Assembly: GCA_023362775.1 (NCBI GenBank)
Contig: JALMGJ010000005.1
Span: 66,284,463 to 66,348,462, forward strand
Source of the DNA: Charina bottae
Taxonomy: Eukaryota > Chordata > Lepidosauria > Squamata > Charinaidae
Length of the DNA: 64,000 nucleotides
Direction: 5' to 3'
The translations under genes and the position numbers were made by a program. Positions 33,227-45,914 of this stretch are shown piece by piece. The notes under the pieces were generated by a model, which did not search any database, had not been told where the DNA came from, and saw only the letters and a list, made by a program, of their open reading frames with translations. Position 1 is the stretch's first letter. Every line of letters starts with the position of its first letter.

Positions 33227-34811
33227 ATGGGGAAAAGAAAAAAGAGACAGTGTGTGCTCTCCGCAGCACAGACTTTATCTAAGCCATTGAAGCAACAGAA
33301 AATGGACGACTATACAACAAACAAAGAAACTGTTTCAGTAAGTAACTCGACTTTAGACTCCTTTACAGATAGAGCTACCTTACAGAATTCATACTTACAG
33401 TCAGAACTAGAAAGTCAACAGCTCTCAGAACTTTCCTCCAACCTTGCAGAAAATGTTTTCCCCTCCCAGACTACAGCGGCCTGCTCGGCAGCTGCTTTGC
33501 TTATGCAAGAGGGGGATGTTATGAACTTAAAGAGGGAGAATGTAACAGACTTTATATCTAGACAATGTCTGCTAACAGCACACACGGTGATATCAATTTT
33601 TGAACTTCTAACAACAGTTAAAGATAAGGTCAACTCCCTGAAGGAGTCCTTCACAAAGTTTATTAAGAGCCACTCAAACAAAACAGAAGGAAATAGGAAG
33701 ATTTCTACTACTACCCACACTGACAGTCATCACGGGGTTAGTACAGAGATAGAAGCTGGCCCTCTTCCTGAAACCACAAGGAGAGGAAAGAATGTCTGTA
33801 AAGAAAGCAGTCCCCAATTAGAAAAAGGACAAAGGAGACAAATGGAATTACTACTTACAAACCAATCAGATCACCTTGCAGATTTATGACAACAGAGTGA
33901 ATAGAGGGAGATGGAGCGATAGAAGAGCTGTTATGCTGTCATTGAGCCAGCTGCTCTGATGTGAATGTTCAATGATAGATTTAGTGCATGCTGATTGGAT
34001 GCCACACAGAAGAGATTATATTCGAGTTTTGTTAACTTTTAAGCAGCCTATATTTCCTAGCATGCTTTCCAGAATGAAGCCCTTCCTGAACACCTTTTCA
34101 ACATTTCCAATACGTGTCTTCGCCTCAGAGAAAGTGAGCCCACTCTTGGATCAGCCCCTTACAGAGAGTACTGCCACTTTAAAACCTAATTGCAGTAGCT
34201 CTCATATAACTAAAATCGAAGCAGCTGCAACAACAACGGCCCTGAGAAAACAGAGCAATAACCAACAAACTGTGCTAGCTACAGATAGGGAGACTGCGGA
34301 GGAAGAGCCAGAAGAAATGGTGATTGATTTATTTGGTGCGTTACCAGAACCGGAGCAAGTAGATATTATACAAAGACTGGATGGATTAAGGGAGGCACTG
34401 ACAACAACACACTCTACAGTAAAGCCATTAATAAACTTGGCGTCATCAAGCTCTCAGGACTGTGACAACATAGTCGTTCAACAAAATACTAACACCCTCA
34501 CACTAAAGAAATGCTCTGACACACAGGCCGAATGTGAGGAATCCGAAATGGTTAATCTAATCTCTGATAGTCTGCAAAAAGTAAAAGAATGTCAATGTGT
34601 AGTGACTCCTAAGCATGCAGACTCTAAGGACATAGCTCATCTCTTGTCCTCTCCAGAGTCAGACCTACTTATAAAATCCTTGTATAAGGTGGATTCTCAA
34701 GTGCACCCCGCAGGTAATGATCTCAAAGCTCTGTGGGAATCAGAGGTGGATGCTGCAGAGATAATTGCTAAAGGTGCAGCTTCCCAGGCTCAACAAATGG
34801 CAGTATCATAG
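33227..34811 (+). pseudogene. LINE ORF1 (nucleic-acid-binding type), frameshifted
   Basis: The frame from ATG 33227 (MGKRKKRQ...) runs 220 codons. It is Ser/Thr/Gln-rich with a central helical, coiled-coil-like segment (LLTTVKDKVNSLKESFTKFI). A frameshift near 33880 and a stop near 33958 move the reading to the frame at 33972. That frame carries ADWMPHRRDYIRVLLTFKQP, which resembles a folded RNA-binding region, then an acidic low-complexity tail. ORF1 proteins normally coat element RNA. I did not recognise a specific zinc finger. Confidence 0.65.
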
Positions 34812-35032
34812 AGAAAGAGACAGAGGTCTGTCTTGAAGCCCCATACTACTGCTGAGGCAAACTTTGCTGCTGTTGCTGATGACTCACTAGGTATACAAAA
34901 GAAATTTACTCCTCGGCCAGCTATATTTAACAACAAACGACATAAACTAATCGGTACTCCCACCTCTCCTCACAATCACCATCTAACAATGGCCACTACC
35001 GAGAATACAAATTGTATGTAGATCAGTGCAAG

Positions 35033-38000
35033 ATGAATACCCTAAACATCTTATCATGGAATTTAGCTGGATGGCATCGATTTAGAGGTTTTAATCACTC
35101 TGACCCCTTGATAGGCAAGGATACTATTTTGGTGCAAGAGACATGGACTGATGATGACCTCCTGCTCAATGGATATTACTCATATAAATTAAAAGCAAGG
35201 CCAGGTAAAGGACCAGGGAGATTGAAAAGAGGTCTGGGTATACTTACAGTATCTCAACCTCCTTGAGAGTCGAGTCTATATCAATCCCCACTCTAAAACA
35301 TTTGGCTATGGCCCTCCTTCTTAAGTCGGGTCCAGACTCACTATTGATAATCAATGTTTATCTCCCTCCATCGCAAAGAAAATCCGAAACAACTGCCTTA
35401 TGGATGGAGTTGGAACACTATGTTAGTAATCTCCTTATGGAACATGCAAATGCTAGGGTCTTATTAGTGGGAGACTTCAACGTGAGATTGGGTACGGATG
35501 ATTATACATTATTTTCTAAATTTCATCAATACCCCCCATCGGAGGATTCCAATCTAACTAGTACCCCCCTCACATGACTCTCTAAATATAAAGGAGTAAA
35601 CTACGCTGGCCTTTGCCTTGCAAAGATGGCAAACAGGCTCAACCTTTTTATAACAAATGGCTCACAAGTAGGAGACTATCCAGGAGAAGTGACATTTATG
35701 GCTGGAGTCAGAACTAGCACCATTGATTATATCCTAACCTCCATGGATTTACTAAAATATATAAAACATTTTGAAATTTTACCACTTCTAGAAAGTGATA
35801 ATTTACCACTCTGCATACAATTAAAAAGTTCTTTTTGGCAGATGTTTCCCGGGGACTGTTTAATTCCTGCAATTTCTCCAGCAGGTCTAACAAGATGTCG
35901 GGTCGCATGGTCCCAGCCTCTCGATCAGAAGGTAAGGAGAGCTTTAGCAGAGGATAACTTCCAAAAAATTCGATCGGACTTCATATCAGCCAACTCCTCT
36001 CAAAATTTACTAGAACTATATAACAACCTAGTACAAAATCTATAACTGCTACTGACACGCGATCCTGATTTCTCAGTTAAGAGGCCTGCCCTCGCCTCGA
36101 AGCCATAAGGATTGTGTGGAAGCAAAGAAAGCTCTTACCTCAGCTTACAAGATATATAAAAATGAGACTGGAAATGGCAACTCAACGACTCTTAAACATC
36201 TCATTCTTAAAAAAACAATACAAGTGACTTGTGACATCTAAGAAGAAGCAAAACACCAGGTCTACCTGGGAACGGCTCATAGAGGCAGTAAAGAATAAGA
36301 ACTCTTCCCTATTCTGGCATTTAATAGCTTGCCAAACCACCAGAACTTATACTCCTCTAGACTCCCATATATCACCAGCAGCCTGGGAGCTACATTTCTG
36401 GAGGCTGTATGAAGATTCCTCCAGTGAGGCGAAATTGCCAACTATGAAGGACGTACCCGAATGGCACCCAGTTTCGGTGTATGAAATTAAATCTCTCATT
36501 CATCAACTTAAGACAGGGAAGGCTCCGGGCGCTGATTTCATCCCTGCAGAACTCCTGAAGAACAATAGGGAGTGGTGGACCCCAGTCCTGGCGGCACTAT
36601 TTACTTACATCGATACTACTGGAAATATCCCAGAGGACTGGGGTTTAGCGATTGTTGTCCCAATCTTCAAGAAGGGAAACAGAGATGACCCTGCAAATTA
36701 TAGACCAATACATTTGCTAAATATAATTAGCAAACTTTATGCCAAACAGCTACAAGACAAAGTCAAGGACTGGCTGGACCGCGATAACTTGATAGCAGAA
36801 GAACAAGCCAGTTTTAGAGAGGGGAGAGGGGAGAGGCACTATTGACCAATGCCTGGTCTTGCAGCATCTGATTGAAAAATATGTGTCTAAAAGAGCGGCA
36901 TCACTATATGCTGCCTTCATAGACCTAAAGGCAGCCTTTGACTCTGTCACCAGAACCAAGTTATGGGAGAAGTTGGAAGCTGCCTCAATTGATTGTAGGC
37001 TTCTCCATTTATTACGTGCCTTACATTCCAACACGACCCTCAAGGTTAGGTGCAACATGCAAGGGACTCTCTCTATGTCGGTTATAGCTCAAAAGGGGGT
37101 AAAACAGGGGTGCATTTTGCCCCCCCTGCTTTTTAATTTCTATATTAACGACATGGTTAAATGGATAAATAAACCAACCCCCCCCCCCAAAAAAAATATA
37201 AGGAATCGCAGCATCGCCTTGTTATTGTATGCAGATGACGCAGTAATTCTTTCAAGGACACCAGTAGGTCTTAAAAGAGCCCTGCGAGCATTGCTCCAGT
37301 ACTGCAATAATGATAAATTGGAAATTAACTTTCAGAAAACTAAAGTTATGGCCTTTGCTAAAAGGCCAAAACTCCGTTCATGGTACTTTAATGGACATAA
37401 AATAGAACAGGTGACCATTTTTAAATATCTGGGTGTTGTCATACACACCACCGGCTCAAGGAATCCGCATTGTGAACATGCAGCTGCCGTTGGTCAGAGA
37501 TCAGCCAACGCCATTCTCAAATTTCTCCACTCGAAAGGAGGACATTATGTCCCAGCTGCAATTAAGCTTTTTCAGGCTAAGTCGCTTGCACAGCTATTGT
37601 ATGGGACCCAGCTTGGACCCTCATCTTCTAGTTTCATACCTTTGGAGAGAGTTCAATCCAAATTTATAAGAGCAATTTTACAGATGCCTCATTGTGTTTC
37701 TAACGCTCGTTTACGCCTGGAGACAGAACTGATAAAAGTTGAGTCAAGAATCTGTATAGCTTCCTTAAATCTATGGCTAAAACTCAACTTTTTTCCACAA
37801 GGCCTTGCACCACTAATTCTCCAAGACAAATTTTCTTCCTCATGGATCAAGGCTGTCGAATATAATCTCACAAAATTAGGTTTTTCTCCATCTTCAATAC
37901 TAGAGCTGGGCTAAGACAAGGCAAAACAAAGCCTGAGACAAAGGGTAGAGGACACGGAGAGGCAAGCAGATCTAGAGAAAGCCCCAACATTTTTGGCTCC

Positions 38001-38394
38001 AGACTCTACTAGATATACTGTTACCTCTGCGAGATATCTCAGCCAGTTAGAGACATTGAACCACCGGAAAGCCTTCTCACTTGCACGATGCCATGTCCTC
38101 CCCTCAGCCGTTTTAGACAGCAAATATAAAAAAATTCCATTGGATAAAAGGCTCTGTCCTTGTAATTCTGGAGAGATAGAAACTACTGGACATGTCCTTC
38201 TACGATGTTCATTCTACAGAGATATTCGAATAAAATTCATTTCCCCGATAATTATGAGGTATCCGGGCCGTTCTGAAACCGAGTATCTTCAGATTTTGCT
38301 CAAAGATGAGTGGATTACAGTCACAGCGCAGGTAGCAAGATTCTGCGCAGCAGCACTAAAGAGCCGACGTAACTTAGTGAAAAACTTACCATAA
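35033..38394 (+). pseudogene. LINE ORF2: APE endonuclease, RT and C-terminal Cys/His motif, several lesions
   Basis: It starts at ATG 35033. Endonuclease motifs are LNILSWNLAGW, ILVQETW, IINVYLPPS, LLVGDFNVR and STIDYIL. The RT region has KTGKAPGADFIPAELLK, WGLAIVVPIFKKG, NYRPIHLLN, FIDLKAAFDSV, KGVKQGCILPPLLFNFYIND, LLYADDAVI and FKYLGVVIH. Near the end is CPCNSGEIETTGHVLLRC, a C-x-C...H...C motif of the kind found in LINE C-termini. Frameshifts or stops occur near 35266, 35577, 36045-36230, 36845 and 37914. No RNase H was recognised. R2/R4-type elements are excluded by the APE domain. The Vingi/I group is a plausible but unproven home. Confidence 0.85.
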
Positions 38395-38693
38395 ATATTT
38401 TACTTTCTTTTATAACTATTCATTTAAAATTTTTGATATTAACACTTAATTTTAATAGTTAATAATTAATAACCATAGGATGCCACAAGATATGGAACTC
38501 AACATAATGTAAAATAGGCTGTCTTCTTGATTTTATATACAAATGTTAAGTATCTTGCTAAACTAATTTTAGATATGGATTTTACTTCTTTTATTATAGC
38601 TGAGAACTTTTTTTGGATACATACAGTATGGCGTATTTTTATTTGTATTGGTCTATGACTGTAATAAATTTAAATTGAAATACTCTTTCCTGA

Positions 38694-39399
38694 AAGAAAA
38701 ATGCTGTGGGTGTACCATTGGCATAATCCCATGTTCCATGCTTCAGAATAGATAATTCTGGGGGATTCAACTTCTTACTAAGCCAACAAAGGGAATATCC
38801 ACACATACACATGCAATCAGAAAGAAATATGGGCATGATCTTCATGTTTTTCCATTGGTTCTTTTTCTTGTACTGTTTCCTAATCCAGACTCCTTGTTTA
38901 AACTGTACTTCTGTTTAAAATGCTTCTCCAGCATCAGAGAGTCTGATCTGCACTGCTAGTCTAGGCTGTCATGGAATAATTATCGGGACCCTTAATGTGC
39001 AAACAATTCGATTTTCAAAGGACCCGGTGAAGCAGTTTATCTCTTAATGAGCCTTCCTACAGGCTATTATCTGACATCATGAACCTTCTCCAGTTTTCTT
39101 CTTTCACAGAAGAACTTATTTGAAAGGCTTCAACCATCAGGTATAAAGGAAGCAAAGCTCTCTGTGTTATGTAATGTTAGAAGGTGAACATAATAAAAAC
39201 ATGAGAGTGAGCTCATATAGCAGAATCCTCTTAAAGACATATTTTCCCATTCCTCTGAAAAATGATTTTATGAAGAGCTCTACCAAATCTTATCTTATCT
39301 ATTTATTGTTCTACGCCTTGAAATATTGATTCTAAATCTGGATACATGTTCACACATTTTCAGATCATAAGGAACCTTTGAATTTATTATTATATGCTA
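38694..39399. other. No recognised feature
   Basis: AT-rich, beginning with the TSD of the upstream LINE. Nothing else was recognised. Confidence 0.35.
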
Positions 39400-39700
39400 G
39401 TTTATCAGAAAGAGGTAATAACTTTGGTATGGTATTAGCCTCTCCCCTCTGGAACAGCATCCCCCTGGAGGTACAGTATGACAGCTCCCACTCTCCTTGT
39501 TTTCTAGATGTCTCTTAAGACATGGTTCTCTTCCCAGGCCTGGGGTCTGTGGAGCCCCTGTTGAGTTTTTCTTGCATGTTGGGAAGTGTTGCTATGGTCC
39601 AGCAGGTTTTTAGTTGTGTTTTTAACACATGTATTGGACTTATTGTACACCACCCAGAGTTTTCATGGAGTTGGGTGGCCTTAACCAATCCAAATCAGTA
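39400..39700 (+). mobile_element. L2/L3-group LINE 3' fragment
   Basis: The plus-strand translation has LASPLWNSIPLEVQ, like the VPALWN-LPPEV region. The 3' end reads CACCCAGAGTTTTCATGGAG and GGGTGGCC. It is 5' truncated and diverged. Confidence 0.75.
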
Positions 39701-40371
39701 AGACATACAGTATGTACTAGCATGAGGAAAGATAATGCAGAACAAGTATATTTGAAAAATAGTGAGTACAATGTAATAATATGTTTCTCGTGTGCTTTAA
39801 TCCACTAGATTTCTCAAGAGTCTTGCTCAGTCACAAAACGTTCAGACCATTGATGGATGATCAAGTTTCATTATATTTTTTCATGCTGACAACTATTTCT
39901 ACACTGATTTGTGAGTTCAGCAAAAGAAATATGCATTAAAAATGCATGTACCTGTTCATGCACAGTACTCCAAATTGTCATCTCACAGCTTAAGTCAAGG
40001 ATCCTAAGAGACACCAGTCCAGTTCAGCTGGATGGAATTGAAAATGGCAAGGCAGGTAGATCACTATTCCTTGTCCTAAGTGGAACTCATTCAATGAGAA
40101 CTGTTCCCTCTACAACATTCAAAGGTCTACTGAGGTATTGTAACTCAGACTAGCTCATTTGAATGTTTCATTAATTTGCTCCTTTGTCTTTTACTGGAAA
40201 TAGTGAAGACTCCATTGGGAATGCTCTCCAGATCTGAAGAACATATCAAAATCTGATGAACCTGTTAAGATTACATCCTTTGACCAGGGAAGTTTTGGGG
40301 TAGCAAGGATAGCCCACAGATGTATACATTTTTTATATTTACTTTTCCTCGTGTATATAATGTTTTTCTAT
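39701..40371. other. No recognised feature
   Basis: AT-rich. Nothing was recognised. Confidence 0.35.
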
Positions 40372-40379
40372 TATAACAT

Positions 40380-41331
40380 TTGTTGTTCAGTCATTTAGTC
40401 GTGTCCGATTCTTCGTGACCTCATGGACCATAGCACGCCAGGCCTTTCTGTCCTCCACTGTCTCCCAGAGTTCACTCAAATTCATGTTCATTACATTGGT
40501 GATGCTATCTAACCATCTCATCCTCTGCCGTCCCCTTCTCCTTTTGCCTTCAGTCTTTCCCAGCATCAGGGTCTTTTCCAGTGAGTCCTCTCTTCGCATT
40601 AGGTGGCCAAAGTATTTGAGCTTCAGCTTCACTATCTGTCCTTCCAATGAGCAGTCAGGGTTGATTTCCTTTAGGATTGACTGATTTGACCTCCTTGCAG
40701 TCCAAGGGACTCTTAAGGGTCTTCTCCAGCACCACAGTTCGAAAGCATCAATTCTTCGGCGCTCAGCTTTCCTTATGGTCCAACTCTCACAGCCATACAT
40801 TACTACTGGAAAAACCATAGCTTTAATTATACGGACCTTTGTCGGCAAGGTGATGTCTCTGCTTTTTAATATGCTGTCTAGGTTTGCCATAGCTTTCCTC
40901 CCAAGGAGCAAGCGTCTTTTAATTTCATGGCTGCAGTCACTGTCTGAGGTGATCTTGGAGCCCAAGAAAATAAAATTTGTCACTGCTTCCATTTCTTCCC
41001 CTTTTATTTGCCAGGAGGTGATGGGACCAGATGCCATGATCTGAGTTTTTTTAATGTTGAGTTTCAAGCCAGCTTTTGCACTCTCCTCTTTCACCCTCAT
41101 CAAGAGGCTCTTTAGTTCCTCTTCACTTTCTGCCATTAGGGTGGTATCGTCTGCATATCTGAGGTTGTTGATATTTCTCCCGGCAATCTTAACTCCAGCT
41201 TATGATTCATCCAGCCCGGCATTTCTCATGATGTACTCTGCATATAAGTTAAATAAGCAGGGTGATAATATACAGCCTTGTCGTACTCCTTTCCCAATTT
41301 TGAACCAATCGGTTGTTCCATGTCCGTATAG
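40380..41331 (-). mobile_element. Bov-B LINE, 5' truncated
   Basis: The 3' end contains AATCGGACACGACTAAATGA. The flanks TATAACAT at 40372-40379 and 41332-41339 form an 8-bp TSD. Truncation falls within the RT domain. It is a second, separate Bov-B subtype: its tail differs from the 23-kb copy. Confidence 0.93.
40387..41136 (-). pseudogene. Bov-B ORF2 C-terminal part
   Basis: A 249-codon open frame covers the region after the YADDT motif. It begins AESEEELKSLLMRVKEESAK and includes FLGSKITSD, CESWTIRKAERR and KLKYFGHLMRRED, to the natural C-terminus RTRLND. Upstream RT sequence to 41331 is also present, with a stop near 41205 (TCA in place of an expected sense codon). A truncated remnant without endonuclease. 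Confidence 0.93.
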
Positions 41332-41639
41332 TATAACATACTATCATGCTATTTCCTTTTAGGATAAATGACATTATGCAAACTGTAGAAAAGGATTAAG
41401 AAATAGTAAGCCAAAGAAAATAAATGCATGAGATAATAATAAAAAGAAATATAGCTAAACCTAGTTAACACCATTCTGTTTTCACCACATCCATAACCCC
41501 ACTTCATACAGTACATTGATTTTTGTTCATGAATCATTGTCTTCATACAAAAGTACATGCACATTTGTGTTCCAAGATCAACACAAGCAATCCTTATGCA
41601 TTTATCCATAAATACATGAAATGAAACCAAGGGGACATT

Positions 41640-42010
41640 ACAAGTCCTTGCTATATGTGGAACTAAGCATTTCATTTATTTTCATGCATGCTTTACTTCT
41701 ATCATATAGCAAATCTTTTCACCCTAAGCTACCAACGTTCAAGCCATATTCACAGAAAGATTCCATAATTCAAGCCTATTTATTTTATCATACTTTGTCT
41801 ACATACCCCTGGCCCACCTTAAAACTACACTGTACTTCCCTAGTTTGGCTTATTGTCATCTTTTGTATTCTGTCAATCAGGATTTTGCCTAACACATTCC
41901 CAAGCACATTTAACTAACTAATCTCCCTGTAGTTTTGCAATCACTCTTGATGTCTTTCCATTTGTATAAGGGAACAATAATGACATTCTTTCAAGTAACA
42001 CATACAAATT
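41640..42010 (-). pseudogene. Ancient RTE-like reverse-transcriptase relic
   Basis: The minus-strand translation gives NVIIVPLYKWKDIKSDC, then after a frame change NYREIS-stop-LNVLGNVLG, KILIDRIQKMTISQTREVQC and SFKVGQGYVDKV. This matches the order of RT motifs (IVPIFKKGD, NYRGISLLN, GFRKGRG). Multiple stops show great age. The clade was not settled. Confidence 0.6.
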
Positions 42011-42309
42011 CATTCTTTTTCCTAAACATTAAATAAGTTGCATGGCCACTCCATAAGCAGCCATATCCATATTTTAATATTTCTCCAGTTTTACCATCTT
42101 ACTAGCAACATGACAATTTTTCAAAATCCTCATGGCATTTATGACTTTCTTTTCATCATTTTTTTCTTAAACATTAACATTTTACAATAAACTTATACTG
42201 TAGCTTTACTTCCCTGCATATTTTCATCCACTCCACAAGATTAGAATATCTCAGGTGTTTCATATTCTTCCCTTTCATTTAGTTTCACAAATACTGTATA
42301 CAATTTTAT

Positions 42310-43085
42310 CAGATCGCTTCCGGGTGTTGGAGTGAGTGGTGTGCTGAGCCGAAGCTCTGCGGCTTTTCCGTTTGCGGCGATTCAAAAAGAAGAAAATCAT
42401 CGAAAAATCATCCTCGAAGAAAGGGTGAGCAGAAGATTGCCCACAGCAGGGTCGCTGGTTTCACCACTCTCTTCCGACCCCCATATTTCCACCACGGGGG
42501 AAGGGAGATTGAAGCGGTGAAAGGCAGCTGGAACTGACAAGAAGCTCTGCGGAAGCTGTGAAATCTGAATAAGATAAGTAGTACCTCACCCAATCTTTTA
42601 GTCACACATTTTATTTTTTAAATATTATTTGCCTTATTAACATCTAAGATTTATCTCTGGACTTGATTTATAAATGCTGGTGTTTTATTTCTTTCTTGCC
42701 AAAGGACTGTTTAAACAGTGGATTGGAAAGCTAATTGACTTTGCCTGATATGGAATGATTGACTTTCTTCTTTATTCCTATTTTGATTTTTTTTTATTCT
42801 TATTATAATTGGAAGTATTCTTCTTTTGGAACTATCTTGCCTGGATTTTAATTTCTTATGGAATAATGAACTAGTGATTTAACATCCTTTCTTTTATCTG
42901 TTTGTGATTTTTACTGTGAAAGAATTTTACCCTTTACTTCCTTTTTAAAGTGTTTGAATATGTTCTGGATTATATATGTTGCTTTTTAGATTTTTTATGT
43001 TTCCTCTGGATTCCCTTTTTATAGAAATTTGACTGTTGAATGTCTATTTTGGGTAAAAAAGATATTTAGACCATGGAAGCTTCTT
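42310..43085 (+). mobile_element. L1 5'UTR-like fragment
   Basis: It begins CGCTTCCGGGTGTTGG, a GC-rich start followed by a long T-rich leader of about 750 bp and an ACCATGGAAGC start-like sequence. This layout resembles squamate L1 leaders. The body of the element is absent. No TSD was resolved, so the call is tentative. Confidence 0.35.
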
Positions 43086-45076
43086 TTTTTATTTTTTTAT
43101 AGATAATATTTTACTTATTCATGGCTGGACTGAGCGAATAAAAGCCGGCATGATAAACCTTGGGATTGTTTATCCTTTTTGTTATTGTTTTGTCTACAAT
43201 ACCTTTCCCAGCAACTCTGCCTGTGATCACTGAGAAGCCAAATAAAACAGGAAGTCACTATACTCTCCTGAATGACAGTGCCCACCCTGAGTCATTGGGT
43301 TTCAGATGGCATCAGCAGGTTAATTCTGAATCATTTTGTACTTGCAATCTACATTTGAGCAAAGGCCCTTGAATTGACCTAAGCATTTTACTTTTTTCCC
43401 AATAGCAATAAAAGCACATTACCACTGCCCTTTTGCAATATGAAATATCCAGAATAACTTGTTACTTAGCACATTTTATTGCCTGTACTTGAGTTCTCCA
43501 TAATCATTTCCTCCTTGGAACAAAAGGCAGCACCGTCAGGCTGATATCCTCCAAATCCGGCAGTGCCACAACTCCCAGATTTGCCATTCAGCATGGCCAA
43601 GTCATCTGAATATATCAGGTAGGGAAGACTACAATAATAAAACTCAAAATAAGTAGTCGAGTGTCCCTTGAGAGGAGAGATTAGAAATTCTGGAAGGCGT
43701 GCATTTGACAGCTTTCAAAACAAAAGACAATATGAAAATGCATGCACAAAGTGACTGAAATTTATTTTTGATATGCATTTTATTCACACATGTTTTCTGT
43801 TTGAAAATGACATGCAGTAATGCCCCAAGGAGCTTAATAAGATGCTTCTTGTATTGATATAACAAAAATATCAAATGCAAATCGGGGTTCTCCCTCAACT
43901 TCATTTTATAAGACGATATAGCAATAAATTCCAGGAAATTCTTGAGAAAGAAGACGTAGTTATGCATAATATAATACTAGTATTTTACAATTCCAGCAAA
44001 ATAAAGTGTGTCAAACTGCCAGAACTCTACTTAAAAATGCCAATGCACCCCAAGCATTTTATACTTGTCCACAGCTATATTATATTAAAATAAACCCACC
44101 ATTTTTTCAAATGTGAAGAATACATGCCTGTAAAACTTGGCGCATGCTCTTTTCCAATAAATAGAACTAGCTTTACAAAATCTGGTGTCTTTTAGATATA
44201 TTAGACTTCAGTTCCTATCACCACCAGATAGCAGGGTTGGTGAATGTGCAAAACAGGAATTTTACTGTTTACATGTATTTCGGTTTGATAAGAAGTGTTC
44301 ATATTTTCCATTGGGATATTTATGCTTGAGAGACAGGTGGTGGTCAATTGAATATAACCTGATCTCAAATCAACCCAGAATACTCTTGTTCTGGAAAAAA
44401 ACAATTAAAACAATCAATACATAAGTTTTTCAGAGTTTTCAAATACCCCTCAAATTTTCATTCATTCACCTTCCCCAACTTAAGAAAGAGGAATATTTTG
44501 GCCATTTTCCAAACTTCTTTCCAAAGTAAATATGATAGGATCGAGCTGCAGATATTTCATTTGTATTTCATTTCCTAATGGAAAACCACTCACTCAGTCA
44601 GTTCAAAGTAGTTTATTTTTATCTACTATCATGTCTTCTAGGCAATTAATTTTAAAGAATTGGCTTATTCCTGCAGCAAAATGGATGTGGGTGAATAATT
44701 CCAAGTTCTCTTATGTAACAGATTTGTTATTTAAAAGCAGTTTTCTTTTTCATATGCATCACTTACTACTAATAATCTAACAAAACTGCTTTGTCTGCCA
44801 TCTACAACAGTTTAAACAAAAATAGGGGAGTGATTGTTGCTGGAGGAGGTGAAATAAGGAAGAGTCCTGCTGCTACTGATGCCATTTAGTGGGGGATATT
44901 TAAAAAACACAAGCAAAGAAAGAAAGAACATTAGCCCATTTCATCTGAATAGTGTATTACTGGACAGTGGGAGTGAGCTTGGCAAATTCAATGACACAGT
45001 TAAAATGATTTAATAGAGCTTCACTGGTACCTAATTAAAATGCAGAATTAAAAGGTAAGTTCTAAATTACCTTTCG
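43086..45076. other. No recognised feature
   Basis: AT-rich. Nothing was recognised. Confidence 0.35.
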
Positions 45077-45147
45077 TATGTATGTATGTATGTATGTATG
45101 TATGTATGTTTGTATGTATGTATGTATGTATGTATGTATGTATGTAT
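45077..45147. repeat. (TATG)n microsatellite
   Basis: About 17 TATG units with one TTTG variant. Confidence 0.97.
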
Positions 45148-45866
45148 TTTGCATAAGCATTCAACATGTACAAATGTTAACACATTAAACTATTGCAGTT
45201 ATGGGCTGCACCAACATCTTACAGACTTCCACTTGTCTCTAATGAGATGTTCACAGTAAAAGTTACAGTGTGCTACCATGAACTTCAACGTAATAGAAAT
45301 GCTATTAGCAGTTAGGTTAGGTGGAATTGCAGCCTACCAATAAGACTGATGGGTCTGATGGATTAACACAGATCAAGTTAGGATTCCTGCAGAATATATA
45401 CTTTAGAAATTTGCTTTGCAATTACAAATCAGTCTGAAAACTTCAGGTTTTGGTATACTTTAATCTTTAAAAAGATGACTGGTCTTATTTTATAAGTCTC
45501 AAGTGTCAATTAAGCCCTCAGATAATTGTTACTATGTTTAATGATTGCAACAGTCTGGACCTATAGTCTGAATTTCATTTGCCTCCATCTCTGACCATTT
45601 GATAAAATCTGAACTTAGTAACATTTATAAAAGGCAGGCAATAGTAAAAGTTTTGTTTTGTGTCTTACCTAGCTGACCTTGGCTGAGCTTGAAATGCAAA
45701 TCAGGTTTGGATATGGTTAGTATTTGAAGATCATCAGGATGTTTCAGGATTATAGACTAGGTTGGGAACCCCCCTCCCCCAAAAAAAAGTGTCCTTGAAG
45801 AAGAAAGTTAAACCACTTCTTTACTGCCTGTGTACCATGTAGTCACCAGAAGTCAAGCTTAACTGA
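45148..45866. other. No recognised feature
   Basis: AT-rich. Nothing was recognised. Confidence 0.35.
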
Positions 45867-45914
45867 TGGAATACTTTACTGTGGAGTTCTTGGTGCTCTC
45901 AGCTTGGTTGTTTG

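Larger units (their letters stand above)
32923..38680 (+). mobile_element. Full-length APE-type LINE (5.76 kb), possibly Vingi/I group
   Basis: A perfect 13-bp TSD, TACTCTTTCCTGA, lies at 32910-32922 and 38681-38693. The 5' end reads GGGGGCAAGATGGCGACGAG. Two ORFs follow and the 3' end is a short AATAAATTTAAATTGAAA-like sequence with no long poly(A). The size and the two-ORF layout fit a complete non-LTR element. The clade assignment is inferred from motif flavour only. Confidence 0.9.

Noticed and set aside
42310..43085. A host promoter or first exon at the GC-rich start of this segment
   Set aside because: The GC-rich start followed by a long T-rich leader and an ACCATGGAAGC start fits an L1 leader better. 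No donor site was noticed.
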